Source: Rhodocollybia butyracea
Taxonomy: Eukaryota; Basidiomycota; Agaricomycetes; Agaricales; Omphalotaceae
DNA: 64,000 bases
Reading direction: 5' to 3'
Assembly (NCBI GenBank): GCA_015501585.1
Contig: JADNRY010000276.1
Location: 1 to 64,000 of the forward strand
Below the pieces are notes generated by a model. It was not told where the DNA came from. It saw nothing but the letters and a program-made list of their open reading frames with translations, and ran no database searches. Positions within the stretch are counted from its first letter, which is position 1. Every line of letters begins with the position of its first letter. Shown one piece after another: positions 1 through 11,290 of this stretch. The translations under genes and the position numbers were made by a program.

Positions 1-192
1 TGAGCGATGGAACCGTCAAGGTAGCCATCGGCACCCTTGTGAGAGACTAAGAATTGTCTCGACATGAGATGACCATTCCTGCCAGTTGTCGGAGTTCTTA
101 TCGAGTGGTTTTTCATCAAAGAGGGATGTATTAATGGCAATAGGGCTGATGGAGGGTTTACTTGCATCAGTTTCTAGAACTGTAACAGTCAT
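1..192 (-). pseudogene. Gag-like fragment (copia type), 5' end only
   Basis: Reading leftward from the ATG at 192, about 58 residues are open. They include the patch NSDNWQEWSSHVETILS, which resembles the start of fungal copia Gag proteins, where a short N-terminus precedes a 'NW..W' motif. The frame then stops, but a second frame encodes ADGYLDGSIA, the expected next piece, so there is probably a one-base insertion near position 31. The fragment continues off the left edge. No LTR is visible beside it. It could be the start of a domesticated gag-like gene rather than a retroelement; I infer the family from the short motif only. Confidence 0.4.
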
Positions 193-413
193 GGTGACAT
201 GTTGTGTATGGAAAACTGATAGGTGGGAAGAGATGTGTGAGTGGTGTTTTTGATAGAGTTCGAGGTCGACAGATAGGTACAGAGATCCACGTTGCTTCTT
301 AGAGCATAAGGAAAAGGCCCTTAACCTGTAGAAAATCTGAACCTAAACATTGTACCGTAAGTTACTATGAGGTATCGTTAGCGTTTAGGTGTGGTAATTG
401 GATAAATAAGAAA
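193..413. other. Left flank, no gene seen
   Basis: I see no coding frame or repeat here. It is the region upstream of the gag-like start, between that start and the hairpin next to the foldback element. Confidence 0.4.
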
Positions 414-450
414 CTCACCTCAGTCGTTGTAGTATTCCGACTGAGGTGAG
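414..450. repeat. Perfect 13-bp hairpin
   Basis: CTCACCTCAGTCG (414-426) is exactly complemented by CGACTGAGGTGAG (438-450) across an 11-nt loop. It lies 30 bp outside the left end of the foldback element, so it belongs to the flank. Its role is unknown; it may be a remnant of another inverted-repeat element. Confidence 0.7.
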
Positions 451-480
451 CTGGCGGCGCCTAAGTAATATATATAGTAA

Positions 481-540
481 CACAGGGGGCAAGGACCGTG
501 GCAGTTGATTTGCAACTGCGTTCAACGCAGTTGAAAGGTG
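481..540. repeat. Left terminus with alternating GCAGTTG motifs
   Basis: Within the terminal 60 bp, GCAGTTG occurs three times in alternating orientation, including the near-perfect palindrome CAACTGCGTT-C-AACGCAGTTG (512-532). The right terminus (36761-36818) keeps the same arrangement with a few substitutions. Alternating subterminal motifs are typical transposase-binding sites; that function is inferred. Confidence 0.55.
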
Positions 541-3267
541 ACACTGGATGCAGGTTCACGTGATTTGCCATGATATATGTTGAACAAATGTGAAAATCTC
601 ACCAAGTGGGATTCACATATTTTCTAATGCTTTCATTGAAAACATTGTAAAATCATGTTAAAGCTGAGACATATAGATTTACAATTAAATATGTATAAGG
701 GGCAAAAGTGATCCTGAACATATGGTGGAAACATAGTGCTTCCAGTCAATATATAATGCTTATATATCCCTCATTCCTGGTGCGACATACAAAAGACATA
801 CAGAAACATTATTCAAAACATCTGCTATAATTTTGCTGAACTTATGAGAAGCCGCTTTTTGGTTTCTTCTTTATAAGGAGCAAGAAGTATGAAATATGTA
901 TGCTGAGCAAACATATATAAATAATGCATATATGTTTTCTATTAATTGTAAGATGTATGGAAAAGTTATGCAAAATGTCTGCTATAAATTTTGCTGAACT
1001 TATGAGAAGTAGATTTTTGATTTTTTACATATAATGTGCCATAATTGTGAGATATATATGTTTAGCAAATGTAGATATCTAGCTCCTATATGTCATTCAT
1101 TGCTTGTAATATATATATAAGCAACATGCAAAAAAGTAATGGTATATATATGCTATAATTTTGCTCAAGTTATACTCCAGTTTTTTACCTATAATGAGCC
1201 ATAATCATGCAAACACATCTTCATTATTAATTGCAGAACATGGAGAATATATGCTGGAATTACACTAAAGATAAATAATGTTTAACATAATTTTATGAAT
1301 CTTCAGTAATGCAATGCTGATACTACGGAATGCTGGTTTATGTAAGTTATGCTATGAATAATAAAACTATAATGAGTATATGAAAAGTGAATGTCCCTGT
1401 TTATCCATTGTAGATGTTGCAGGTTTTAGTAAAGATATATAGAAAGTATGAGGTATGTCATTAGCATAATATGAATGTCATGATTACTGACATACAGTGA
1501 ATAAATGTATGAACTATTGTACCTATTTGGTGCCTCTAAGTTTCTTATCTGTTTGGAATGAAGATGCACCATTATTGAAAAAACATGCAGCTCAAACACT
1601 AGAAATAGTGAAAGAGTTATGTTAAGCTATGGTATAGGGCAGCACAAAGGCATCAAGATGATTTTGATGGATTATGACAACTGCACTTTCAGGTGTATTG
1701 ATCATTATCTCATGACATTTGAATGAACAGACAGAAAACATACAAAGAGCAAATGTGGATGTTATGAGAAGTTTGAATAGCTAATGATGTCAAGATTGTT
1801 CACCTGGGGTCTAATATTGGAGAAGTAAGACTTATGGAAACAAGAGGGATATATCATGGAGAATATTTAAAGGCATATCAAAATAATAAGAAAGAGCATG
1901 TATAGAAAATGGGAAATGAATGTGAAAAGTTTGAGAAGATAAATAGAAATAGGATGGTTATAAGATTGAAGTGAAACAAGAATATTATGTTGAAGTAAAA
2001 TATAGTCAAGACTACAAAGAGGGTACAGATAGTCTATGGATAGGCTACACAAAGGGCACAGATAGGCAATGCTGAGGCTACAAATAGGCTACAGCCTATA
2101 GTAAGGCTATGAGTAGGGTATGGATAGGCTACATGAAGGGTACAGATAGGCTACAAATAGAGTACAAGTAGGCAACATCAGGGGTACAGATCATAGGCCA
2201 TGGAAGGGATACAGATAGACTACTCTGAGGCTACAGATAGGTTACATCAAGGGCACAGGTAGGCTACAGATAGGCTACAGATAGATTACAAGTAGGCAAC
2301 ACCAGGGCTACACATAAGCTATGGATGAGTGACAGATAGGCTACTCAAAGGCAACAAATATGCAACAGATAGGTGACACCAAGGCTATAAATAGACTATA
2401 GATAGGCTACAGATAGGTTACAAGTAGGCATCACCAAGGCTACAAGTAGGCAAGACCAGGGGTACATTGAAGTGTGCCATGAAAGCTACTCCAAGGCCAC
2501 AAATAAGCAATAAATAGGTTACACCAAGGCTAGAAATAGACTATAGATAGGCTACAGATAGATTGCAAGGAGGCAACACCAAGGGTACAAATAGTCTATG
2601 GAAGGTCTACAGATAGGCTACTCTAAGGCTACAATAGGCTGCAGATAGACTACAGATAGATTACAAGAAGGCAACCCCAAAGCTACAAATAGGCAAGTAG
2701 GCAACACCAGGGCTACACATAATCTATGGATAGGTTTCAGATAGGCTACTCCAAGGCTTCAAATATGCAACAGACAGGTGACACCAAGGCTACAAATAGA
2801 CTATAGATAGGCAAGGCTATGAGTAGGGTATAAATAGGCTACATGAAGGGTACAGATAGGCTAAAAATATGATATGGATGGTCTACAGATAGGCTACTCT
2901 GAGGCTACAAATATGTTACAGATAGACTACAGATTGATTACCCCCAGGCAATACCAAGGCAACGACTAGACTATAGATAGGCTGCAGATAGATTACAAGT
3001 GGGCAACACCAGGGGTATAAATAGGCTATGGATGGTCTACAGATAGGCTACAACAAGGCTACAGATGGACTATAGATAGACCGCAGATAGATTACAAGTA
3101 GGCAGCACCAGGGGTGCAGATAGGGTATGGAGGGGCTACAGAGAGGCTACTGATAAAGGGTTCAAAGACTACAAATAGATTACATGCAGGAAACACAAGG
3201 AGGATGGTCTACAAATAGGCAACAGATAGGTTACACCAAGGCTACAGATAGACTACAGATAGGCTAC

Positions 3268-3604
3268 TAGGGATGGACACAAGTCCAGATCCCAGTAAAC
3301 CCGGACCCACTGCACAGGTGCCTGCACCCAAAAAAACACAACCTGTGACCTGACCCGGACCCGTGGGAAACGGGTATCTGGATCCGCCGGATCCGGGCCA
3401 TGCAGGTCAACCTGCAGGTATTTGTAGGTATTTGTACTTAAAATATACTTTATAGGTCTGAAAATCCCCAAGGGCTGACCTGTGACCTGACCTGCACCTG
3501 TGGGAACAGGTACCTGGATCAACTGGATCCAGGTCAGGCGGGTATTTTTCACAGGTTAAACCAAGTGGGTCACCTGTAAAGAGCTGGACTTGTGTCCATC
3601 TTTA
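3268..3604. mobile_element. hAT-like MITE in left arm (337 bp)
   Basis: Ends are TAGGGATGGACACAAGTCCA and the inverse of TAAAGATGGACACAAGTCCA. TAGGCTAC flanks both sides (3260-3267, 3605-3612), an 8-bp duplication as expected for hAT elements, although the surrounding minisatellite also contains this word. The interior is rich in ACCTGCAGG- and GGATCC-like palindromic words. The same insertion sits at the mirrored site of the right arm. Confidence 0.75.
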
Positions 3605-4180
3605 TAGGCTACAGATAGATTAAAAGTAGGCAACACCCGGGGCACAGATAGGCTATGGATGGGCTACAGATATGCTACTTGGAGGCTACAAATAGGCTAC
3701 AGATAGATTACGTCAAGGGTACAGCTAGGCTACAGATAGATTACAAGCTGCCGCAACAAGCAGGCAACACAAAGGCTACAGATAGGTTACAAGTAGGCAA
3801 CTCCAAGGCTACAAATAGATAGATTACAAGCAGGCAACACCAAGGCTCTAAATATGCTATAGATAGGCTACAGATGAATTACAAGTAGGCAACACCAAAG
3901 GTACATATAGGCTATGCATGGTCTACAGATATGCTACTCCAAAGTGACAAATAAGCAACAAATAGGTTGCACCAAGGCTGAAAATATACTACAGATAGGC
4001 TACAGCTAGATTACAAGTAGGCAACACCAGGGGCACAGATAGGCTATAGATGGGCTACAGATAGGCTACTCCAAGGCTACAAATAGGCTACAGATAGACT
4101 ACAGATAGATTACAAGCAGGCAACACAAAAGCTACAGATAGGTTACAAGTAGGCAACATCAGGGCTACAAATAGGCTAGG

Positions 4181-4647
4181 TGTCTGGGATGGTGGCGTCA
4201 ATGGTTAGGCTCGGGGCCCATAACCTATTAGAGGTTGATCGATAAGGCAGACAGTGTACTCTACACTGTTAGTAGGCTCTGGTCACACAGACACAGAGGA
4301 GACGAAGGTCCAGACACAGACACAAACAGAGAAAACACAACTTGATATTTCACAAGTACATACAGTCTTAAATACGAGTCCAGCGAGTTAATAATAAGTA
4401 CAACGCGTGAAGCGTTCACAGACGGAGTGAGAGTAATAAGACGAGAGTGGAATGGAGCACAAGGTAAGTAAGTAAGAATAGACAAGAGCACGATAATAAA
4501 GCAATGGCGAGTGGGCAGGATAAAGATAGTACAACTAGCTCACATACCAGTAGTTACAGCAAGAGAGAATGTTCCATAGATAGTAACGAAGTGAGAAGAC
4601 TGTTCCATAGTAAGTATAATGAAGTTGATAGATGACGAAGTCCAACA
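4181..4647 (-). repeat. Copia 3' LTR (467 bp)
   Basis: It starts TGTCTGGG and ends CCAACA. In transcriptional sense it is the downstream LTR. It differs from the other copy by one extra base near 4308, a G/C change near 4457 and a C/T change near 4538, which points to a fairly recent insertion. Confidence 0.9.
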
Positions 4648-7600
4648 CTCCTCCTCAAACCTTTGCAAGTCCCATAGACGATGCGAAGTGTTTGGCTTTT
4701 GCTGAAGTCAAAGCCTTGGTGAAAATGTCTGCTGTCCTCGGTTGGACAGTAAGTAAGTCGAATGTTACCTTCTTCAATAGCATACCGAATGAAATGATAC
4801 CGTATGTCGATGTGTTTGGTCCATGCATGAAACCTGTCATCTTTCGCTAAAGCAATGGCTGATTGGTTGTCCGAGTGAAGTGTGATAGGTCCGGCGATTG
4901 GAGTGAACCACTTGGAGATGAGGTTTCGAAGCCAAATTGCTTCCTTGGCTGCATGTGTGAGAGCGACGTACTCTGCTTCCTTGGCTGCATGTGTGAGAGC
5001 GACGTACTCTGCTTCTGTAGTGGATAGAGAGATGGTGTCCTGTCGCTTTGATGACCATGATACTGCTCCGCCATTAAGCATAAAAACGTATCCTGATATG
5101 GCATGTCTGTCCTCTTGGGACATTCCATTGGCGTCCGTAAATCCCTCGACAGGATGTTTCTGCACTCCTCCTGAAGTTAGCCAATAATCCCGGGTATATT
5201 TCAGATAAGCGTATACACGCCTAAGTCCGTTCCAATGAGCAATGCCTGGATTCTGCGTGAATCGGGCAAGAATGGCAACCGTATAGGTGATATCAGGTCG
5301 TGTGGCACTGGAAAGATATTGGAGAGCACCAAGTGCTTCTCGGTAAGGCTTATCCCGCATAGCGGCGATATCCTCCACAGTCTGTGGCATCTGGTCTTTG
5401 GTGAGATGAATATGGGGGTCGAAAGGAATGGAGAGTGGCTTTATGTCAGAGAATCCGTAGTGGCTAAGAATAGCATCAATGTATGATCGCTGTGATAAAC
5501 GGATAGATCTGCTGTGAAGTGATCTCTGAATCTCGATTCCAAGTAGCCAATGAATTTCGCCCTGATCTGTGACCTCGATAATCGCGCTGATAGATTTCTT
5601 CAGCTGTGCCATAATTTCCAGAGTTTTGGTAACCAATGTCATATCATCCACATGGATGAAAATGATTGTGAATGGGTCGGTGCGATAAAATACGGCATGA
5701 TCAAAATCTGACCGTTTGAAGCCTAGTTTTGTCATGATTTCCCTGAATCGCAAATACCATCTTCAACCTGCTTGTTTGAGTCCATACAATGCAAGTTTGA
5801 GTCGAAGTACTTGTCCGGGTTTTACACCTAGATTAATGCCGGTTGGTGCCTTCATGTAGATCTTTTTGCTGTCATCGAGTTTGCCATAGAGATATGCTGA
5901 TTTGACATCCATCTGATGAATGATCCAGCTGTGTTCAGCTGCGATGCTGAGAATAGTTCTGGCTGATGCAAGTTTGGCAACTGATGCGAAAGTTTCATCT
6001 GGAAAATAATCAATGTCTGGGATTTGATTAAATCCTCGCACCACAAGTCTGGCTCTGTGACTAGTAAGCCGTCCTTGTTCATCTTTCTTGGTCCGATAAA
6101 CCCATTTGGATGTGAGAATGTTTGCATCCGATGGTGCCGTGACTATATCGTAAGTTTCACGCTGGTTGAGTCTGGATATCTCCTCGTTCATGGCTTCTTG
6201 CCATTTCGGCCAATCAGGTCGGCGCATAGCTTCTGCAACTGATAAAGGATCTGATTCGATTTCAGATGTGACTTGTGCAAGCGATGCTGTAAGGTATCGG
6301 AGTTCCGTGTTACCCTCTGCTGATCCTTCAATGATATCCCTGATTTTCTGAGTGGGTCGCCTGACACGTTTTCCGGTAAGTTGTTCCGGCGGGATGGGCT
6401 CTGCAATTTCGTCAGGTACAGGAATAATAGGCTGTTCCAACTCAGTGACTGATGTTTCCAAATTTTCCAAATTTCCATCCTCCTCCTCAATGAGTTGGAT
6501 CTGCCTGTTGGAAATTGTTATGTTCTGTTCCGTGGTAACTGTTCGTCGCTGTGGCCAATAGATAAAATATCTGTTAGATTCCGTGTCTATACCTATCCAT
6601 CTTCCTTCTTGTGCCTGTGGTTCGAATTTTCCAGGCTCTTTCTCCTTCTTTACATACACTATGCTCCCGAATATTTGAAAGTTAGAAATGTCGGGTTTTT
6701 GATTGAACCGTTTTTCGTATGGTGTCGCCATATTTATTCCCTTCTTTGGTGTCCTGTTCCAAATATAAACCACGTACTTCATCATAAATCCCCATAGCCA
6801 TTTAGGGAGTCCTGATGAAATGATTAGACTTTGTATTGCATTCAGTAGAGTCCAATGAGTGCGTTCCGCTATGCCGTTATGTTCCGGAGTGTCATGCACC
6901 GTTAATCTCCGCTGGGTGCCAAGTCGTTCCAGGTACTGATTAAATTCTCGGCTAAGAAACTCTCCCCATCGATCAGAGTGAAGAATTTTAACAGTGATGC
7001 CATATTGAGTCTGGAGATTGGTTTGAATAATGACGTACTGGGTGAATGCTTCATCCTTGCTTTTCAGCAATGGTTCCTCTAGCCATAGAGTCGCCTCGTC
7101 GACTATGGTGAGGGCATAAGTGCAACGGTTGATAGTCTGCACTGATGCGGGTCCCCAGACGTCCATGTGAAAAACATCTCCGTAATTCTCCGCTCGTGGA
7201 GAAGACCGTAATTTGGCAATTGGAAATCTTGCTGCCTTAGCTAGCAAGCATGTACGGCATTCCGGCTCATCCATGTGAGATTTATCCAATCTCATCCCAT
7301 TGATCTGGTTGTGTGCGAATAAATGCTTAATATAAGCATAGTTCTGATGGCCTAAGATGCAGTGGGCGTCATAGAGTGATACCAGTCGATCTTTGGCAAC
7401 ATAAGCATATTCCTCCATGGGAATCTGGTAGAGTCCATGGATCTTCGGAATACATGCAATGATCCTGTTGTTGGGGTCAGTCATGGTGAGTAAACCATTC
7501 CCAATGTGGATATTGTATCCATCATCATCGAGTTTTCCCAAGGAAATAAGAGTGTTGGGAATGTTGAGACATAGGAGGGCGTTATGGAGCGGGACGTTTC

Positions 7601-7739
7601 GAGTATTGCCGTGGTTATCAATTGGAAAATCCAAATGAAGCGTACCTGCCATGCTAGAATTAAAAGTTCCGGCATTGGCTGCTTGAATGACTTTAGATCT
7701 TGGAGGCTGTCCTCCATAGGAGTCATGTGGCTCGAACAT
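4554..7739 (-). pseudogene. Copia Pol: integrase, reverse transcriptase, RNase H (one TGA, end frameshift)
   Basis: The reading runs leftward. It carries the integrase zinc-binding region (HCILGH ... CRTC), the D,D,E core (FHMDVWG; HSDRWGEF; PEHNGIAER), reverse transcriptase (KWVYRTK; HQMDVKSAYLYG; FIHVDDM, the active-site pair) and RNase H (GFTDANG; SLSTTEAEYVAL; IDIRYHF). The frame is continuous from 7739 to 4554 except for a TGA at 5763-5765, inside the conserved 'KQAG-R-RWY' stretch, where arginine is expected. The integrase second-Asp motif has W where a glycine is usual. Near 4738 the frame shifts, so the natural end (TADIFTKAL) lies in another frame that stops at 4655. It is inactive as it stands. 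Confidence 0.9.
4939..5010 (-). repeat. 36-bp tandem duplication in copia RNase H
   Basis: The 36 bp at 4939-4974 are repeated exactly at 4975-5010. This duplicates the residues EAEYVALTHAAK in frame, next to a conserved RNase H motif. It adds 12 residues without shifting the frame and probably damages the fold. Confidence 0.9.
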
Positions 7740-9232
7740 CCGGAATCAAATAGTATAGCCCCTCGGCTATGTGCTCCCATCATTGCTGTTTCGTGTTCAT
7801 CAGCAATATCATTGAAATCAAATGTGAGATATGTTTCTGCTGTATTTGGGGACATCTGGAAAGATGCCATCGAGTTTCCAAGCTCGGTGTAGGATTTGGC
7901 AGGAGGAAAGACGAAGCTGGTGTCCGATGACAACTCAATGGCTGCCCAAGATAATTCTGGGACTTCTTCAATCTGTGATGAAGATGCGGTTTCCTTCCCC
8001 TTTGGCCTAGATCTCCAATTTCCATCTGATTTCTTCCCCTCTTTCGGCTCGTGAGTTTCCCTACTCTCTTTGGCTTGATTAGCCTGTGGCCATTTAGGCG
8101 ATGGACATGTGCTCGCAAAATGTCCTTTCCCTCCACAATTAAAACATGCGGAAGTAGACCTGTTGAATCCGCTTGGTTTCGAGTTTCCTCAGCCCCTAGA
8201 AAATCCCCTCTGAGAAAATCCTCGACCTCGGGAATTTCCCGCATAGTTAGCCGATTCCTTCTTCCCCTTGTTGTGATGACTAGCACTACGTACGTGTCCC
8301 TGTGCTTCTGCACGAATGGTGGCAATCAATACCTGTGTTGCAGTTTCTTGTCGGTTCGAGATGTGACTACAACAAGTGCATTTATGGTGGGTCTGAATTG
8401 ATTGGGGATAGAGGATATGATGGTGTTGTTGAACATTTCATCGCTAAATTCGATGCCGCGGGTTTCAAGACTGTCTCGGATTTCCAACATAGTGTCTAGG
8501 TGTTTGTTAACCCTAGATGGTTCATAGCAACGCATGGTGTGAAGCTGTCTCTGCAGATGTGATTCCGTGAGCGCATTTTTGGAGTCAAAATCAGCGATTA
8601 AATTTGTCCACACATCACAAGTGTTGGTATAATTTCTATACCTTCGAAAAATGCCATCCGATAATCTGCCAATTAAAGCATTTAGCAAATCTGTATCAGA
8701 TGATTTATCTCCTGTATTTCCGGCTTCTCGTGTGTCTGTTGCTTCATGGGAGTTCCATGTGAGGTACTTGCCATAATTTATGGACTTTGCAGCTAATTCT
8801 ACTCGACTTTTCCATGTGTCCCAGTTCGATCCATCCGGTTTAAGGGTGGTGACCTTGTCAAATGCTTTCAGTGCTTTGGACATCTCGTCGTCAGATGAGT
8901 AGCTATCTGATTCTTCTTTGTCTGATGATCCTGGATCGCCTCCGTCAGATGGTGGTGAGCTGTGAGGTAAGTCTGATTTTGGGATCAAAGGAGTATCGTG
9001 ATCTGATGGTACAGGTGATGGAGCTGGTGGGGGCGGCGGTGGTGGCTGCGGCTTTGGCTGTGTTGGTTGTGATTGAGAGGCCTGTGATGCTGTTGTAACA
9101 ATCTTGGTATTTTGTTGGAATCCAAAGATGTGGTCTTAGGGCACAAGGAAGCTCTGGGTTGTTGGCGGCAACTGGCTTAGTTGTGGCTGAAGCTTGTGTG
9201 GATGGTTTCGATGAGCTGGGTTGTTGTGACAT
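7481..9232 (-). pseudogene. Copia Gag and protease, with frameshifts and one TGA
   Basis: The start ATG at 9232 (MSQQPSSSKPST) is only about 10 bp inside the LTR, leaving almost no room for a separate primer site. After a shift near 9100, the Gag body follows at 8326-8988 (SNWDTWKSRVELAAKS; DVWTNLIADF), the UBN2-like Gag of copia elements. Another shift near 8350 leads to the zinc knuckle CFNCGGKGHFASTC at about 8130. A TGA at 8189-8191 lies in a Gly/Arg-rich linker. The protease motif LFDSGCSSHMT reads at about 7765, followed by a one-base shift near 7677 into the Pol frame. Ancestrally this and Pol were probably one long frame. Confidence 0.85.
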
Positions 9233-9241
9233 CAACAATGG

Positions 9242-9707
9242 TGTCTGGGATGGTGGCGTCAATGGTTAGGCTCGGGGCCCATAACCTATTAGAGGTTGAT
9301 CGATAAGGCAGACAGTGTACTCTACACTGTTAGTAGGCTCTGGTCACCAGACACAGAGGAGACGAAGGTCCAGACACAGACACAAACAGAGAAAACACAA
9401 CTTGATATTTCACAAGTACATACAGTCTTAAATACGAGTCCAGCGAGTTAATAATAAGTACAACGCGTGAAGCGTTCACAGACGGAGTGAGAGTAATAAG
9501 ACGAGAGTGGAATGGACCACAAGGTAAGTAAGTAAGAATAGACAAGAGCACGATAATAAAGCAATGGCGAGTGGGCAGGATAAAGATAGTACAACTAGTT
9601 CACATACCAGTAGTTACAGCAAGAGAGAATGTTCCATAGATAGTAACGAAGTGAGAAGACTGTTCCATAGTAAGTATAATGAAGTTGATAGATGACGAAG
9701 TCCAACA
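9242..9707 (-). repeat. Copia 5' LTR (466 bp)
   Basis: Upstream LTR in transcriptional sense, TGTCTGGG...CCAACA on the plus strand. It is nearly identical to 4181-4647. Confidence 0.9.
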
Positions 9708-10478
9708 GAACCCATTGTTCCGACCTAGTGACAGACAACCCTTCACCTGCCACAACTGTGGCAAGCCAGGGGATATGGCAAGGAAGTGGCCAAGGGCAGT
9801 GGTATGGAAGGAAAAGGGCAAAAACAGGGCTAACAGAACCAGAACTTGCACAGCCTCCTTACATCAATGACTCAATATCAATCATTGCACAGCATTCTGC
9901 AGTCAGGCTGACTGATCCACAGCATTTCCGCAGTTATGACTCAAAACTATAGTACATATTAAACAGTATATAAGAAGGCTTGATTTACCAATGTAAGGTA
10001 GATGTATTATTTCTTTGAATCCAACCCCCGCTTGTTTGCTGTTATCACTTGTGTGAATCACCAGACCAACTCATTGTATCTTGTTGAGCTATCTCCAAGT
10101 TGTATCTACTAATATTTACCTGTTGAGCTATCTCCTAGTGAATACCTCTTTAATTGCCACTTCTTGAGCTATCTCCAAGCTGTGACTTCCTATTACTTGT
10201 TGAGCTATCTCTGAGTATTAGACACCACACTGTAACGCCTACGGCACGTTCATTGCCGTTATTTGTCAAGCTATCTCCAAATAATAACTTCTGTGATTAC
10301 AAACTAGTTACTGACTGTCCTTGAGCCTAGTTGTTTGAGTATATATTCTTTGCCTAGTGGTTTTAACAAACAGAAAGGCTTGCTCTATAGTCTCTATTAA
10401 TTTATCATTGTTACCACTGAGTTATGTACTGTGAGATACAGTCAGTGGTGATTATGGAGAGGCGGAGGTGTTACAAGA
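9708..10478 (+). mobile_element. Deleted retroelement: gag zinc knuckle joined to partial LTR
   Basis: Positions 9708-9857 encode TCHNCGKPGDMARKW, a CCHC Gag knuckle in which the last Cys has become Trp. From about 9858 the sequence switches abruptly to LTR sequence that aligns with 60180-61100 (TACATCAATGACTCAATATC; repeated TTGAGCTATCTCCAAGT). Everything between the gag knuckle and the middle of the LTR is missing, so this is an internally deleted element in plus orientation. Its 5' part ends exactly at the copia LTR. The junction with the minisatellite is near 10478 (TGTTACA/AGACTATAG). Confidence 0.7.
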
Positions 10479-10633
10479 CTATAGATATGGACAGGCTACA
10501 GATAGGCTACTCTATGATTATGACCATACACTTGCGGGGGTCAAGGTGTTATGCATTGTTTTTCTTGAGCATTATGCTCAGAGGCCGCCATTATGCATTA
10601 ACCATAGCGCTATATGTGTAAATGAATAAGCGG
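10479..10633. repeat. Foldback left arm, segment 2, with MITE-like piece
   Basis: About 25 bp of minisatellite lead into a small inverted-repeat insertion (ATGATTATGACC...) that continues at 12464-12600 after the 1.8 kb element. The mirrored copy is in the right arm at 16375-16532 plus 24118-24222, there split by the hAT element. Confidence 0.75.
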
Positions 10634-11290
10634 TATTAGGCCTAAAATTGGCCTAAGGCATGTAACCGTACATTTTGACACTTTGTACGTGTTATACAAT
10701 GCAATAAGAGAGTTATACGGAGCCCGAGCATGATAGCTGTTGCCGAGGCAAAGAACTTAACAATGATACTCAGCGAGCCGTGAAGGTACGCCCACAAGCG
10801 TAGCCTAGAGCCAAGTTAGCGAGGATACCTGGGCTGCCCGGAGATGTAACGCTACATCGTCAATCTAGTTATACCCAAGAGTGTAGACTCTCTAAACTAC
10901 AGGACATCTCGAAGCGGGATACGAGTTGTGCCGATGTCCGGAAGTGGTTGAAATACGGAGATCTTGCTATAACTCCGAAATTAGGTCACTATTTGTTTAA
11001 GCCGATATTAGGCCTAAAATCGGCCTAAGGCGTGTAACCGTACATTTTGACACTTTGTATGTGTGATACAATGCAATAAGAGAGTTATACGGAGCCCGAG
11101 CGTGATAGCTGTTGCCAAGGCAAAGAACTTAACAATAATACTCAGCTAGCCGTGAAGGTATGCCCACAAGCGTAGCCTAGAGCCAAGCTAGCGAGGATAC
11201 CTGGGCTGCCCGGAGATGTAACGCTAGATTGTCAATCTAGTTATAACCAAGAGTCCATACTCTCTAAACTACAGGACATCTCGAAGCAGG
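10634..11290 (+). repeat. Internal tandem duplication, about 371-bp period
   Basis: TATTAGGCCTAAAAT starts at 10634 and again at 11005. The following about 280 bp repeat with scattered substitutions (for example GAGTTATACGGAGCCCGAG in both). The 40 kb copy has only one unit, so the duplication arose in this copy. Confidence 0.85.

Larger units (their letters stand above)
481..4180. repeat. Foldback left arm, segment 1
   Basis: Positions 541 to about 2000 are AT-rich unique sequence with a diverged repeating block containing TTTTGCTGAACTTATGAGAA (about 829, 982 and, weaker, 1152). From about 2000 to 4180 it is minisatellite made of about 11-bp monomers (AGATAGGCTAC, ACAAATAGGCT, CAAGTAGGCAACACC variants) grouped into longer units near 120 bp. 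The reverse complement appears in the right arm at 24300-26264 and 33074-34749, and looks near-identical in the parts I compared. I see no gene here. Confidence 0.85.
4181..9707 (-). mobile_element. Ty1/copia retrotransposon, minus strand
   Basis: Two direct repeats, TGTCTGGGAT...AGTCCAACA, at 4181-4647 and 9242-9707 are the LTRs; I count about three differences between them. Gag and Pol motifs read on the minus strand in copia order: Gag zinc knuckle, protease, integrase, reverse transcriptase, RNase H. The flanking 5-mers differ (CTAGG on the left, GAACC on the right), so there is no target duplication. The right neighbour is a piece of another retroelement, which suggests a recombinant or a nested insertion followed by deletion. 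All coding parts are broken. Confidence 0.92.

Noticed and set aside
1867..2052. 61-residue open frame, repeated at 33240-33425
   Set aside because: AT-rich arm sequence with no family features; duplicated because the arms are inverted copies.
3253..3552. 99-residue open frame, repeated at 24926-25225
   Set aside because: It lies inside the 337-bp MITE and only reflects palindromic GGATCC/CAGGT words; identity of the two copies comes from the inverted arms.
2000..4180. CRISPR-like array
   Set aside because: Repeats are degenerate, spacing is irregular and there are no unique spacers; the context is a eukaryotic minisatellite.
5763..5765. UGA recoding as an amino acid
   Set aside because: Other TGA codons end genes normally, and the same regions carry frameshifts; mutational decay explains all cases more simply.
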